A model generated the notes under the pieces. The model saw only the letters and a list, made by a program, of their open reading frames with translations, searched no databases and had not been told where the DNA came from. Positions 1-12,200 of a stretch of DNA of 46,220 nucleotides are shown here, piece after piece (the first letter of the stretch is position 1; each line of letters starts with the position of its first letter). This DNA is from Flavobacteriaceae bacterium. Lineage in GTDB: Bacteria > Bacteroidota > Bacteroidia > Flavobacteriales > Flavobacteriaceae. Position numbers and translations under genes: made by a program. The stretch is from assembly GCA_947451475.1 (NCBI GenBank), contig CANFZC010000016.1, positions 1 through 46,220 of the forward strand, given 5' to 3'.

Positions 1-2468
1 GCGGCGGGTGTTGGGATAAAGGTACCGTTGATTTGGGCATCGGTTAGGGTTTCATGAAAACTAATCGGATAGGCAGTTCCGCCACTCAGACCCGCAATCA
101 CTTGGGTTAAATCAAACACCCCAAAACCATCATTGTTAGGATCGCAATAGTGCAATGCGGGTAACGTGCTTACTTGCGGTAATGCATGTATTATAGTAGT
201 TGTAGTAACTACTGCCGCACATTGTCCTACAGTGGGCGTAAAGGTATACGTACCACTAGCCATCGTATCTAAAGCAGGTGACCAAGTCCCAGAAACAAAA
301 TTTAATGAAATAGTAGGTATAGGTGTCGCCACACTTCCCATACAAATCGGTGGTACAGGATCAAAAGCAGGTATAATCAATGGATTAATAATAACGGCTA
401 CAGCTAATCTTTGTGCACTCGCACAACCATTAATCGTTTGACTGGCATAATAGGTAAATCCATCTTGTAAAGCAGTTGTTGGCAATAAGGGTGTACCCCC
501 TACCGCACTACTATACCACGCTACAGCGGTTCCACTAGCCAGTAAATCGGAAACAAAGCCAACCGCACAAAAAGCCTGAGTACTAGGCCCAACCGGAGTG
601 CCTGATAAAGTGATTGCTACCAAAACGGCAGCTCTCGTAGCACTTTCACAACCATTAATCGTTTGTGAAGCATAATAGGTAGCTCCATTTACCAGCGGAG
701 TCGTTGCAACTAAAGGAGCTCCTCCTACCGGCGTAGCATACCATTGTAGGTTAGTTCCCGTGGCAACCAAATCCGAGACAAAAGCGGTATTACAAAACGT
801 TTGAGTAGAAGTAACTAGAGGCGAACTAGAAGTAGTTAAGGTAACCGTAACGGGCAATCGGTTAGTACTGGCACAGCCTCCTATCGTTTGAGACGCATAA
901 TAGGTGACCCCACTTACCAATGCAGTGTTGGAAGCTAATAAATTTCCTCCCGTCGGAGCATCAAACCACTGAATCGCACTACCCGTTACCACTAAATTGG
1001 AAAGTAATGCCGCATTACAAAAAGTTTGAGCAGCCGCACCAGTAGGGGCAACAACTGAATTGACCGTAAGGGTACCAGTAGTAGTCAAGATACTACAAGC
1101 AGTCCCGCTAGGGGTAATAGTATACGTATACGGAGAAGCCGAGGCTACAGTGGGTGCACCACTAATCGTAACCACACCGTTCGTAACAGTTGCCGTAACT
1201 CCTGCTGGCAATCCCGTAACGACCGCATTGGTCGCTCCTCCTTGTAAAGAATAGGTAATCGGTACAATGGACGTAGTAAGACATATGGTTTGGAAAGCAG
1301 TACCAACGGCCGAAGTTAATTGAGCCGAAACTACTCCATTCGTAACCGTAATACTACCCGTCATGGAAGAAGAACCACAAATACCGCCAGTTGTTGTAAT
1401 CGTATAAGGATAAGGGGTAGCAGCGACCACACTAGGGCTTCCACTAATAGTAACGGTATTCCCCGAAACAACAGAGGTTACTCCTACCGGCAATCCGGTT
1501 ACTGTCGCTCCGGTAACCGATCCTTCAAAAACATAGGTAATGGTTTGGATCGCGGTATTAACACAAACCGTTTGATTGGCTGTGGCAGGTAGCGAGGTTA
1601 AGTTCAATGTATTACCGATATTAAAACTACCCCCTTCCAAAAAGACAGCCGAGTCCAATACGTGATCATTTCGATCCGCGATAACCATTTTAATATGATA
1701 AGTTTCATTAGGAGTAACAGGAGCAGAAGCCGTCATCTTAACCGTTTGTCCATCAAAATTCGTAGCCGAAGCTGCCGTGTTTGGCGCTCCATTATAAACC
1801 CCAAAATAGCCAGGATTAGAGGAAGCACAGCCCGAATTATAAGCATCATCTCGTATCGTCACCACCGATATAGGGGTAGTCGTAGCCGGAATTAAAGCCA
1901 AATTCACAGCGGGGGTACCCTGCGTGCTATTAGAAAGAAAGAACGCAAAAGCATCCGACCACTCACACTGATATTCTCCATACTCTTCTGAAGCAAAAAC
2001 AAAATTAAAACTCATCGTACTAGAGAAAGGAACAAAATCAAACTCTATAATAGTAGCATCATTATAGGTATTCAACGTAGGGTCAATTCCAATCCCGTTG
2101 ATATAATTAAAAAGTTGAGTATCGCCAGGCCACTCGACATCCGAACCATCGCCAATCAATAAATCATTGGGACCCGGTATATTAGTAGTGCTTCCAGACG
2201 TTAATATAACGCCCGAAGTAATGGGAAACATCGGATTCGTATTGGTAAAATAAGCGATTCCATTAGGCCCACCCGGAACCATCGTGCTTCCAGTACTCCA
2301 ACTAACATTAGAAATGCTACCCGAGCAAGCAACAGGCAAATTGGAACCAAATAAAACATTCTGAACTAATTGAGGAACAGTATAGGTCGAAGTGTCTACG
2401 ATTATCCCTTGAGAAAAACCATTTTGTATAAATAAAAAGAGTAAAAGTAAAAGTATTTTTTTTATCAC
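1..2468 (-). CDS. Choice-of-anchor-L surface protein, 5' part only (T9SS-type giant protein)
   Basis: The frame is open from a GTG codon at 2468 to the window edge, so about 822 residues are visible and the C-terminus is missing. An in-frame TAA lies six codons upstream of the GTG and there is no ATG between, so GTG is the likely start. The protein begins with a signal peptide (IKKILLLLLFLF...FSQ). Residues about 30-275 resemble a choice-of-anchor L domain (FASEEYGEYQCEWSDAFAFF). Two PKD-like modules follow (about 280-470, with PYTYTIT), then three Ig-like CHU_C-associated modules of about 74 residues each (TYYASQTINGC pattern, 475-690). A CDPNNDGFGVFDLT repeat starts near 772 and matches repeats in the neighbouring 3248-residue protein. 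Family knowledge suggests an outer-surface protein exported by T9SS and anchored through a C-terminal domain outside the window; that domain is not seen here. Role in adhesion or gliding is inference. Confidence 0.85.
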   Translation of the reverse strand, partial: MIKKILLLLLFLFIQNGFSQGIIVDTSTYTVPQLVQNVLFGSNLPVACSGSISNVSWSTGSTMVPGGPNGIAYFTNTNPMFPITSGVILTSGSTTNIPGPNDLLIGDGSDVEWPGDTQLFNYINGIGIDPTLNTYNDATIIEFDFVPFSSTMSFNFVFASEEYGEYQCEWSDAFAFFLSNSTQGTPAVNLALIPATTTPISVVTIRDDAYNSGCASSNPGYFGVYNGAPNTAASATNFDGQTVKMTASAPVTPNETYHIKMVIADRNDHVLDSAVFLEGGSFNIGNTLNLTSLPATANQTVCVNTAIQTITYVFEGSVTGATVTGLPVGVTSVVSGNTVTISGSPSVVAATPYPYTITTTGGICGSSSMTGSITVTNGVVSAQLTSAVGTAFQTICLTTSIVPITYSLQGGATNAVVTGLPAGVTATVTNGVVTISGAPTVASASPYTYTITPSGTACSILTTTGTLTVNSVVAPTGAAAQTFCNAALLSNLVVTGSAIQWFDAPTGGNLLASNTALVSGVTYYASQTIGGCASTNRLPVTVTLTTSSSPLVTSTQTFCNTAFVSDLVATGTNLQWYATPVGGAPLVATTPLVNGATYYASQTINGCESATRAAVLVAITLSGTPVGPSTQAFCAVGFVSDLLASGTAVAWYSSAVGGTPLLPTTALQDGFTYYASQTINGCASAQRLAVAVIINPLIIPAFDPVPPICMGSVATPIPTISLNFVSGTWSPALDTMASGTYTFTPTVGQCAAVVTTTTIIHALPQVSTLPALHYCDPNNDGFGVFDLTQVIAGLSGGTAYPISFHETLTDAQINGTFIPTPA

Positions 2469-2759
2469 AATTATAGAGATTGGTTAATTGAAATGCATAA
2501 AAATTTTGTGCTAATTAGGTGCCAAATCAATCCTACGGAACATTTAACTACGTGTTTACCCTACCCTAATTACAAAACGCAATGCACAAAATTTGTATTT
2601 CCTACAATTTAACTATAAGAATAATAACATCTTACAATAAATAATGAGCCGGCTAAAATAGGCAAAAAAACAATAACAAACCAAATCAAACCTATTGAAT
2701 AACAGACAGTAAGCCATTCTTTCGCTTTCCTTACACCATAACTACGCTTTACTTTCTTC

Positions 2760-2803
2760 ATAGTTACTTCATGGTTACTCCATAGTTACTCCATGGTTAC
2801 TCC
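2760..2803. repeat. 11-bp tandem repeat, 4 copies
   Basis: Four contiguous units of the form ATRGTTACTYC: ATAGTTACTTC, ATGGTTACTCC, ATAGTTACTCC, ATGGTTACTCC. The A/G difference alternates between units, so the array can also be read as two 22-bp units. Function unknown. Confidence 0.9.
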
Positions 2804-3040
2804 ATATAAACCTTAAGGTAAAGCCTAGTCAAACTTAAAGCAGAGCAGTATTTACAATACTTCCACTACTATACTGATAGTTCAGCTCTCCATTATTCCT
2901 ACAAAAAACACTTTAGCAATCCATCACTTGTCCTTCCCGCGAAGGCCGACCCAACAATCCAAAATAAGTCTGCCTAGTATAACTGTAACTGAGACTGAGA
3001 CTGCGACTGAGAATGTGACTACATACCCAACCTTAACCCT

Positions 3041-3222
3041 GAAACCTTAAACCTGAAACTCGAAACTTGACACGAGGCGCAGCCGACTGACGGAGCGCAG
3101 CGCAGTAAACTTGAAACCTGAAACTTGAAACCTGAAACTTGAAACCTGAAACTTGAAACCTGAAACTTGAAACTTGAAACCTGAAACTCGAAACCTGAAA
3201 CTTGAAACCTGAAACCTGAAAC
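3041..3222. repeat. Heptamer array GAAACYT, about 21 copies, with a GC-rich insert
   Basis: Units GAAACCT and GAAACTT, mostly alternating, run over two stretches: about 4 units at 3041-3069 and about 16-17 units at 3106-3222. A 36-bp GC-rich segment at 3070-3105 (contains GGCGCAGCC and GGAGCGCAGCGCAG) interrupts them. The array lies just beyond the terminator of the 3248-residue gene. Confidence 0.9.
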
Positions 3223-3252
3223 AAAAAAAGCCACTCAATGAGTGGCTTTTTT
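3223..3252. terminator. Bidirectional rho-independent terminator
   Basis: A hairpin AAAAAAGCCACTC / GAGTGGCTTTTTT with a 3-nt loop (AAT). On the minus strand it lies 19 bp after the stop of the giant adhesin gene and ends in a T-run, so it most likely terminates that transcript. Confidence 0.9.
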
Positions 3253-3271
3253 ATTGGTATAAATTTACTAT

Positions 3272-6200
3272 TTATCGTTTCATCGCAAAGTGCGCCTTAA
3301 ACTGTTTACTATTGATACCTTCTTGATAATCCACCGTAAACCAGTAATCATCCGATGGCATTAAGTGACCGTTGTAAGTACCATCCCAACCATCCGTAGT
3401 CGGGCTGATTTGTTTCAGCAATTTACCATTTCGATCAAAGATATAAATCTTAGCAGACGCTTGGTTTACCAATCCATGAATATTCCAAGTATCATGGATA
3501 CCATCATAGTTAGGCGTAAAGTAATGTGGATAGTCTATCGTTTCAACATCTTCTATTAATTGTACGCCACAAGAATAGCCATCCGGACTCAAAGTATCCC
3601 ATACATAAATAGTATGCGAACCAATAGATACATTTTCAAAGATTGGATTCATTTGTCTTGGTCCGTCGTCTAAGCTGTATTGGTAGATACCGTAACCATC
3701 GTTGGTTACCGTAATCACTTGGTTTTCTGCAAACGCATTAGTCACCGTATAACTCAAGTTAGCCGCTTGACCCGATTTAATCACATCAAATGTAGACGCC
3801 GGAGTAATTACCGAGGTACAACCCAACATCGGTGGATTAACGCTCACCGCCTCTACCGTGTACACTACATGCGTAGCAGTAGTAGCGATATCGGTGATGT
3901 TTATCGTACTGTTGTTTTGTCCTGCAATCAGCTGCCCGTCAGCATACCAGTTGAAGGTATAATTCGGAGCCGTAATGCCACTATCTAAGATTAAGTTGTT
4001 CACTACCGTAGTCGTTGGCCAAGTTACACAAGCAACATTACTGCCTGTATTACTAGTAATCACTGGTCGAGCTAGTTTCTCTATGGTAACTTTAAAGGAA
4101 TCCAATTGGTAACAACCCGTTACCAAGTTTTCCACACGTACCCAATAGATACCCGTATGCACTTGGTAATTCGCCAAGTCCGTCAAGGCATTAGTAGAAA
4201 TACCTGCCTCGGCCGAAGTTTGGTTGTCATAGAACTCCACTACATAAGTCGGTGCCGTTTGTGTCGTTCCTAGGACTGATTCGGTATAACCGGCCAAACT
4301 CGCTAGCGGACTACTACCACTCTGGGTAAACAACATCTGTCCGTCGTTCACTCCATCAGTATCACAAGACTTCATATCAGGCATTGGCACTGCAATAATC
4401 GGTTTAGGATTCACCACCAAATTGAAAGTGCCTATGTCGCTCTTACAACCTGTGGTAGTATTAGTAATCTGTACAAATAACGTTTGTGGGTTACTCGTAT
4501 TCGAGTAAGCCGTCGGATTAGTAATTAAATTCGTTAAACCTGGTCCAGCATAATAGGCAACAGTATAATTCGACACTGGCGTAGTAGCATTTCCAGCTAA
4601 TAAAGCTGCGTTCTGTGTAGTTAAATTAAAGACTTCGATACCATTATTAGCTACAGGGTCGTGCTCGCAGATTTGGAAGTCGGCTATCGAAGCTACTGTC
4701 GGTAACGGATTCACCACAAAACCTTCTTTGACCTCTTTATAACATTTTCTACCCGTATAATCACTAAACACACTGCTCGATACAGCGATGTAAACATACT
4801 GTACTAGACCCACTGTTGTACCTGCTATAGAAGGATCTCCTATAATAGCGGTAGCTGGGTTTAGAATCTCATTAGTATTGTTATCGATATCAGTCTTTGT
4901 TGGGAAATAATGCAAGGTCACCGTTGGGTCATTATTAATAATGTATCCAGCATTAGTGGTCAAATCAAACTGAGCCACTCCCGAACCGGTAGCATTCTCG
5001 CACTGTACGCCCAAAGTAAGCTCTGGGGTTGCGGTGCTAGGATCTAATGGCGTTGGTACTGGAAGTACTCTAATGTCTAAGATAGTGGAACTCGTACAAC
5101 CAAACGGAGTAGTAACTACCACATGAAGTGCTTCCACCGGCCCTACACTACTATTAACATAATGCGCTGGATCGGTAATCAATACGTTCGCATTGGTATA
5201 ATAGGTTACAGTATAACCCGTACCTTGATTAATTTGAAGGTCTCTAACCGTCAAATCAAACTCGGTGTGTTGATTATTCGGTAGTGCATCGTCATCACAC
5301 ATATTAAGCACCGTTGGCGTAGTCAATAACAATGGGATATGAATAATTAATTTAAACGTACCAAGGTTGTAACAACCCGTAGCAATATTCTCTACTCTTA
5401 CCCAAATCACTTGACCATCCACACCATTATAAGCCGTAGCCGGAATGATAGGAGCGATACCAGCATCTGCCGATACTTTAGAAGTAAAGTACTCTATAGT
5501 ATAGTTCGACGCAGCCAGTGGCTGTTGACCTACTACTATACTAGTATTCTGCGTAAGGTCGATCAAAGTAGTGGCATTATACGGATTACTGTCTTGATCA
5601 CACAGCTCAATATCCGGAACGTTTATTGGAGCGGTCGGACTAGGGTCTACCGCTATCGTAATTGGAATCACTGAATAACAATGTGTGATAGGGTCTTCCG
5701 CTCTAACATATAATATTTGGGTAAACGGATCAACGTTAAAATAAGTAGTCGGATTCGGAATAGGATTAGTATTATGATCGGCATCCAAAGCAGACTCAAA
5801 ATATGTTATTACATAATTAGCTCCCTGAAGTAAATCAATATTCAAAGTGGTTAAATCAAATTGCGTTATACCATCCTGATTGTCGTCACAAATCGTGTAC
5901 GGACTAGTAGGCGGAATAGGAGATGGTAACGGATTCACACGAATGTCCATAGTCGATATAGAATAACAACCTGTAATATGGTTGGTAATTCTAATTCCTA
6001 AGGTTTGTACATAAGCAGGTACGTTCACATATTGCAAACTTGGATACAACTCATTAATAGAGGTTCCTACCAATCCAGCTTGAGCGGCAGCCAAACTCGG
6101 ATAGAACAACACGTCCATACCCGTTTGGTTCAACAAGATACTGCTTACTTGAGAAGCCAAGTCAAAGGTCTCATGGCCTATAGTTCCCGTATAATCACAC

Positions 6201-9200
6201 AACGAATACTGCGGATAATTAGGTTGCGTAGCCAGTGGTAATGGGTCTACAATTAAAACAAGCGGTACGATGTCGTAACAACCCGTAGCGGTAAACTCAA
6301 CTCTAACATAGATCGTCTGTGGATTAGAAGTATTCAAATACCCAGTAACGTTAGTGATTTGGCCCACAGCAGTGCCATTCTGAGCCGCAGTAGTATCAGT
6401 ATAGAAGGTAACTTGAGTACCAACTGGGTTTATCGAACCTAATATCTCAGGTATTTTAGTGGTCAAGTCAAAAGGCTCTTGTCCAGCCGTTCCAGTGTAA
6501 TCACACAAGTGGTAGTCTGTTGGTACAGTAGCTTCTGGCGTTGGGTCTACGATCAACTGCAATTGTACATAATTAGCACAACCTGTTAGCGTGTAATAGA
6601 CACTAACATAAATGGTTTGGGTCCATGGATCAATATTGTGATACGGACTAACCAAAGCTGGATTAGCTCTAATAATAGCATCAGTCTGTGTTTCATAGAA
6701 ACCAATAGTCACTAAAGGATCTAAAGTACCTCCTTGAATTTGAGCCTTAACAGAGTCTAAATCAAATACGCCAAAGCCATCATTGTTAGGATCACAATAA
6801 TGCAATGGTAATGGCGTTATCGCCAATGGCCCTTGCGTTACTTGTAATAATTGGGTAGTAGTACTATAACAACCTGTGTTGATATCTTCAACTCTAATGT
6901 AAACAGTTTCATTATGTGTTCCCGTATAAGTAGCTGGAGTTGCAATCGGGTTGGTTGCATTCTGTGCATTTAGCAAACTAGTATAATAGGTAACGGTTAA
7001 ACCACCAGCACCATTTGTTACCGCATCATGATTCACTGTCAAATCAAACTGTGCTTGAATTGATGCCCCATTACTACATTGAATGATAGTAGGCGGTAAA
7101 AACACAGTTGGCAATGAATTAACCACCAAGTTAAAAGAACTAACCGAATTACATCCCGTAATGTTGTCTTTGATGTTCAACCAAATGGTCTGCGAACCTG
7201 AAGTGTATAAATTAGGTAGAGCCGCAGCCACATTCTGTGCTAAAGCATCAGCCTGCGTTGGATAATAAGTAATCGTAACATTAGGTTGATTGTTAGCAAT
7301 CTCAAGATCTTTAGTATGCAAATTAAACTGCTCCACTAAATCACCAGGATTATTATAATCACATAATTTGTAATCTGTAATGACTGAATTGGCTTGAGGC
7401 GTTGGGTTTACAATCAATTGTAAGGTTGTAATACTGAAACAAGCGGGAGTAGCAGGGTTATAAACTCTAACATAAATTGTTTCATTCCAAGGATTACTAC
7501 TGCAATACGGACTAGTCAATACCGTAGTGGCTCCTGTTTGAGCATCGGTTAAAGTACCATAATAAGCCACCACATTAGGGGCAGTGGTAATCTCAACATC
7601 TTTAGTAGTCAAGTCAAACAAACAAGAGATACCATCATTATTATCATCACATACCAAATAAGGTGTTGGTGCCGTAATCACAGGATTAGCATTTACAGTA
7701 ACCGTAGCGGATCCGCCCTGAAGTTGCGTACAACTTGTGGCACTAGAATCTGTAACACTTACTAAGGTATAAGTATAAGTACCAACAGGGGAAGATTGCA
7801 CACTAATCGGTGCACTGTTTCCAGAAGAAACAACCGTTTGCAGCGCATTATTAGCGTCTAAATAGGTAAACGTATAAGGAGCCGTACCATTAGCTCCCGT
7901 AAAAGTTAAGGTAGGATTTGGATCATTCAAACAAACTGCAATGGTTCCAGTAAGGATAGCAGTTGGCAATGGATTCACAATTATAGTAGCAGAACCTGTC
8001 TGATTTTGAGAACAAGCAGGAGTAGTTGAACTCTGCACACTAACTAATGTATAAGTATAACTTCCTGGCGTAGCGGTTGAAACAGTAATCGTAGCCGTAT
8101 TTGATGTGGCACTAGAAGAAACCGTTTGTTGCAATCCAGTAGCGTCCGTATAAGTAAAGGTGTAGGGAGCAGTACCATTAGATCCTGTAAAAGTAATCGT
8201 TGGTGCAGCCTCATTAACACATACCGTAGTAGAACCTGATATAATAGCCGTTGGTAATGGAATCAAGGTAATCACAGCTGATCCCGTTACGTTTTGCGAA
8301 CAAGTAGTGGTTGGGTTAGTTACGCTTACCAAATCGTAAGAAGTACTTACAGTCAAAGCCGGGGAAGTCAAACAAGCATTACCGGTAGCGTCCAGCGTAA
8401 TAGTTTGAGTAGCTCCCATATAATCTGTATAGGTAACAACAGCTAAGGGAGTACCTGCAAAGCACACTTGTGTAGTGGTACCACTACAGATACTAACCGT
8501 ACCTGAGATAGTTGCCGTCGGCAATCCATTAACATGTAATATAAACGTCTCGGTGTTAAATACCGTAGGATCCGAATTATCCGTCATTTTAAGAACAATT
8601 ACTTCTCCCTCGATACCAGTATACGTATTAATACCCGTGATAGCAACACCAGCCAATGCATCTGCCAACGTATGGTGATAAGAGATTGTATAATCTGCCG
8701 GATTATAGGCACCTAAAGCAATCGCGGTCTGTGGCGTAAAATCAAAAATACCCACTCCACTATTATATGCAGTTTCACAAACCGTCAAATCAGGCACCAC
8801 CTCGGGCACTACCCCACAGGAGATAATACAATTGAAAGCTTTTACAACCCTACAGTTATAACTATTAAGGAAAATAGATGCATAAACAGGATACGTTCCT
8901 TGCACAGTTCCGGGTACATAAGCCGTTGGATTCGCAATTGGATTAATTCCATTATTTTCAGCATCAGCTAAACTAGTATGATAAGTAATATCGTATTCTG
9001 TTGGATCCAACGAACCTAAAATAACCGCATCATTTACAGTCAAATCAAAAGTATGCGGACATTGAGTAATATCTTGCGGATTACCCGTTAAATCAGGATT
9101 TACATTTAAGGTAACATTTGAAAAAGCCGTTTGGGGCACACCACAAACTTGATAGGTCGCTTGTGAAGTATACGTAGTAGTTGTAGCAGGACATACGGTA

Positions 9201-12200
9201 ATTTGTGTTCCGGTTCCAATAGGTACTCCAGTAGCCGTTGCTCCTTCATACCATGCGATAGTCACGGGTACACTAGGTCCTGTTGGAGTAAAACGCCATG
9301 CTTCGTCGAATGCCGACCATGAACCCGTATTTCTACCTGGTGGAGTATACCCAAGCGTTCCTGCAGCATTTTGAATTCCAATAACACCGCTTCCACTATT
9401 CCATCCCGTACACGGAACTCTTCTATGTACATAAACTTCCACTATATTGGAAACTTCATACAATACAATTTGTGAGGTTTGAAGTCCAACACTATTAGCG
9501 CATGAAAATTGAGCTACACTATCATAATTCACAATCAATTTTCGACAAGGATAAGTTCCCGTTAATTTCCAGTTTACACTAGTAACAGCGGGAGCAGTTG
9601 GCGCCACACTAGGATTCAAATCTTGATAAACCCCATAAATAGCATTTAATATTGGGAAACCAGCCCCCGGAACAGTAGCCGTATACATCCACGGACAGTT
9701 ACCCGGCCAAGCATTGCTATTAAAAGAGATCACTCCATTAGTACCTACTTGACAGGTAGTATAATTTTGATTAAAAAAGCAAAAGTTAAAAGGTAACGTA
9801 ATCGGACTAGACCAAATATCATCCACCGTTATATTAACCTGATTATAAGAAGGATCATTATAACTAGCTTGCGGACAATAAGGTATCGAAGTTACATCAT
9901 AACTACTAGTAGAAGGCACATCAGAAAAATCAGCTACTAAAGTTCTACATTCTCCTATAGTACATAATGTTAAATCTAAGGGAGGTGTATTAGGTGCCGC
10001 ATCCGTTTTAACGGTCGCACATCCATTAGGAATAACAGTTATAACAGTAAAGACGTTAGTTAAAGTGGATTCACACAAGGTATTAAAGCCTTTAACTTTC
10101 GTTACTTCATAAATAACCGTATTTTGTAATATTGGTGTAATAAAGGTACCGACACCTGTCGGACCTAAATTAACGGTATAGGTCACTGGAGGCACATCGT
10201 TGTTTCTAATGGTAACCGTCGTGTTTGGCGAACCCGTGATAGTGATCGTTGCAACGTTCCCCGGACAGATTGTTTGATCTGGTCCTGGCGCAGCAAATAA
10301 TTCCGAGGTAACCGTATCAGTACCCTGACAACCACTAACACTAGTGCCTACAACAGTATAAGTCACTGGAGTAGGAATGTTAACGGCATAAACTACCGCT
10401 CTAGAATCTCCAGTATACGGAATGGTTCCGGCCGGGTCTTCATATAAATTGGCAATAGGTGACCAAATATAGGATACTAAAGGCGCATAGCCATATAAAG
10501 TACCATTTGGAGGAACAGAGCTATTACTGTTATTAGCAAATGAGGTATTAGCAGTACTATTATTAAAAGTGATACTACTGTAATTTACACCGTCAATAGA
10601 ATACCCTGCAGAAATACTATTAGAGGTCTGAACCCCCATAGCACCAAAATGATACTCTATGACATTAGTAGTTTCATACAACCACATTTGAAAGGTTGAA
10701 TTGGCTGCACCAGCCAAATTCTTAGGAACAGTAACATTCCATTGTACAATAAAAATGCGATTAGGGGCCGTTCCAGTTACCAATACCTTAACACTTCCGT
10801 TACTTCCGGTCGCTAAATCATCCCAATAAGGAATTAATTTAGGGTTGTTAAGCGTACTAGTAATAGAATTAATAGGCTGACTTGTCGCTGCTGCACCACC
10901 CAAAGAAAGCCATCCATCGGGAGAAACGGAAAACTGAGTATAGGTTGTTCCTTGAAACACAAAGTTAAATCCAATAGTATTCACAGCGGAAGGAGTATCG
11001 TCAGTAGCAGCATTGATTAAAGTAGTAGCACCAGTCATCGGGTCTAAAGCCGCACCGGTCGCATGGGTAAAGGTGGAGCCATAAGCCGTAAGCGTAGTAA
11101 TCCCCGTTGTACAGGCCAATCCTGGATTACTCTGAGCAGATACTTGAACCGACTCAGTAACGGTAATCGTAGCAGACCCAGTAACTGTTTTAGTACAAGA
11201 AGCTGGAGCGGCAGATATTACGTTTACTAAAGAGTAAACGGTATTTACCGAAACCCCACTTGATAACGTTGCCGTTCCGGTAGCATCCAAAACGATAGTT
11301 TGATTCGCTCCTCCATTTATTTTATAGGTGACCGTAGCATCAGGAGTTCCTGTGAAGGTAATCACAAAACCTTGACCCTGACATACCGTAGCGGTACCCG
11401 AAATAGTAGCTGTTGGTTGCGGATTAATGGTGACATTAACAGGTTTTATATCCGTACATCCACCAGCCGTACTTTTAATATAATAAGTACCACTAGTATT
11501 TACTGCCGCAGGGGTCCCCAAAGGAATCGTACAGGCAGCATCGGTCCAATAGGTAAATGTACCTCCTCCTGTCGTTCCATTAGTAACGGCCGCCAAAGTT
11601 AAATTTACAGTTGCCGGTGCACAGACAGCGGCTGGGTCATGTATAACTAAAACTGGATGATAAATCGTTACTACCACAGGCTTAATTTGACTACAATTCC
11701 CTATAGTTCCCTTGATGTAATACGTCCCACTTGTAGTAATAGCAGCAGGAGTTGCTAAGGCAGTCGTTGCCGTGGCATTGGTCCAATACGACAAAGTTCC
11801 TGTAGTTCCCGAGGTAACGGCAGGCAAGGTAATATCAATGGTATTAGGAAAACATACTGAAGTCGGATTAGTGACCGTTATGGAAGGCGCCGGATTTACA
11901 GTAACCGTTACACTTTTGCTAATAGGAGCACACAAACTAATCGTAGAAGTAACGGTGTAAGTAGTATTCACAGTTGGTGTCACGATCGGACTGGCAAGTG
12001 CAGGATTGGTTAACGTTGGATCTGCAGGAGAAGCCGTCCATGAATAGGCAGCCGTACTTCCCGCCGCATTCAAAGTAATCGGGCTACCAGAACAAATAGA
12101 GGTATTGTTATTTCCTGAAGTTGATATGGTAATCAGAGGCCCAACAACTACATTGCTTAACGTTACAGTAGTTGCAGTAGGCAACGCACTATCGGTAACA

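Larger units (their letters stand above)
2469..3271. other. 803-bp intergenic region rich in short tandem repeats
   Basis: This gap separates two same-strand giant genes. It holds no convincing gene. I see an 11-bp tandem array (2760-2803), a loose hexamer-like ACTGAGACTG tract (2980-3020), a long heptamer array with a GC-rich insert (3041-3222), and a terminator (3223-3252). The remainder (2469-2759 and 2804-2980) is AT-rich with no recognisable signal. Short frames across the heptamer array are periodic artefacts. Confidence 0.8.

Noticed and set aside
2980..3020. ACTGAGACTG-rich tract, echoed at 19935-19955
   Set aside because: Short and imperfect; a related ACTGAGACTGAGA string occurs in the coaD-helicase gap, but too little sequence is shared to call a repeat family from this window alone.
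3041..3222. CRISPR-like array
   Set aside because: Units are 7 bp without spacers and no cas genes are present.
3019..3238. Three overlapping short minus-strand frames of FQVSGFKFQVSS-type peptides
   Set aside because: They are the three-frame translation of the heptamer array; a 7-bp unit with few stops yields open frames in every phase.
11300..11602. Plus-strand frames of 60-100 codons across the giant genes
   Set aside because: They oppose a continuous 3248-codon gene with clear domains and show no domains of their own.
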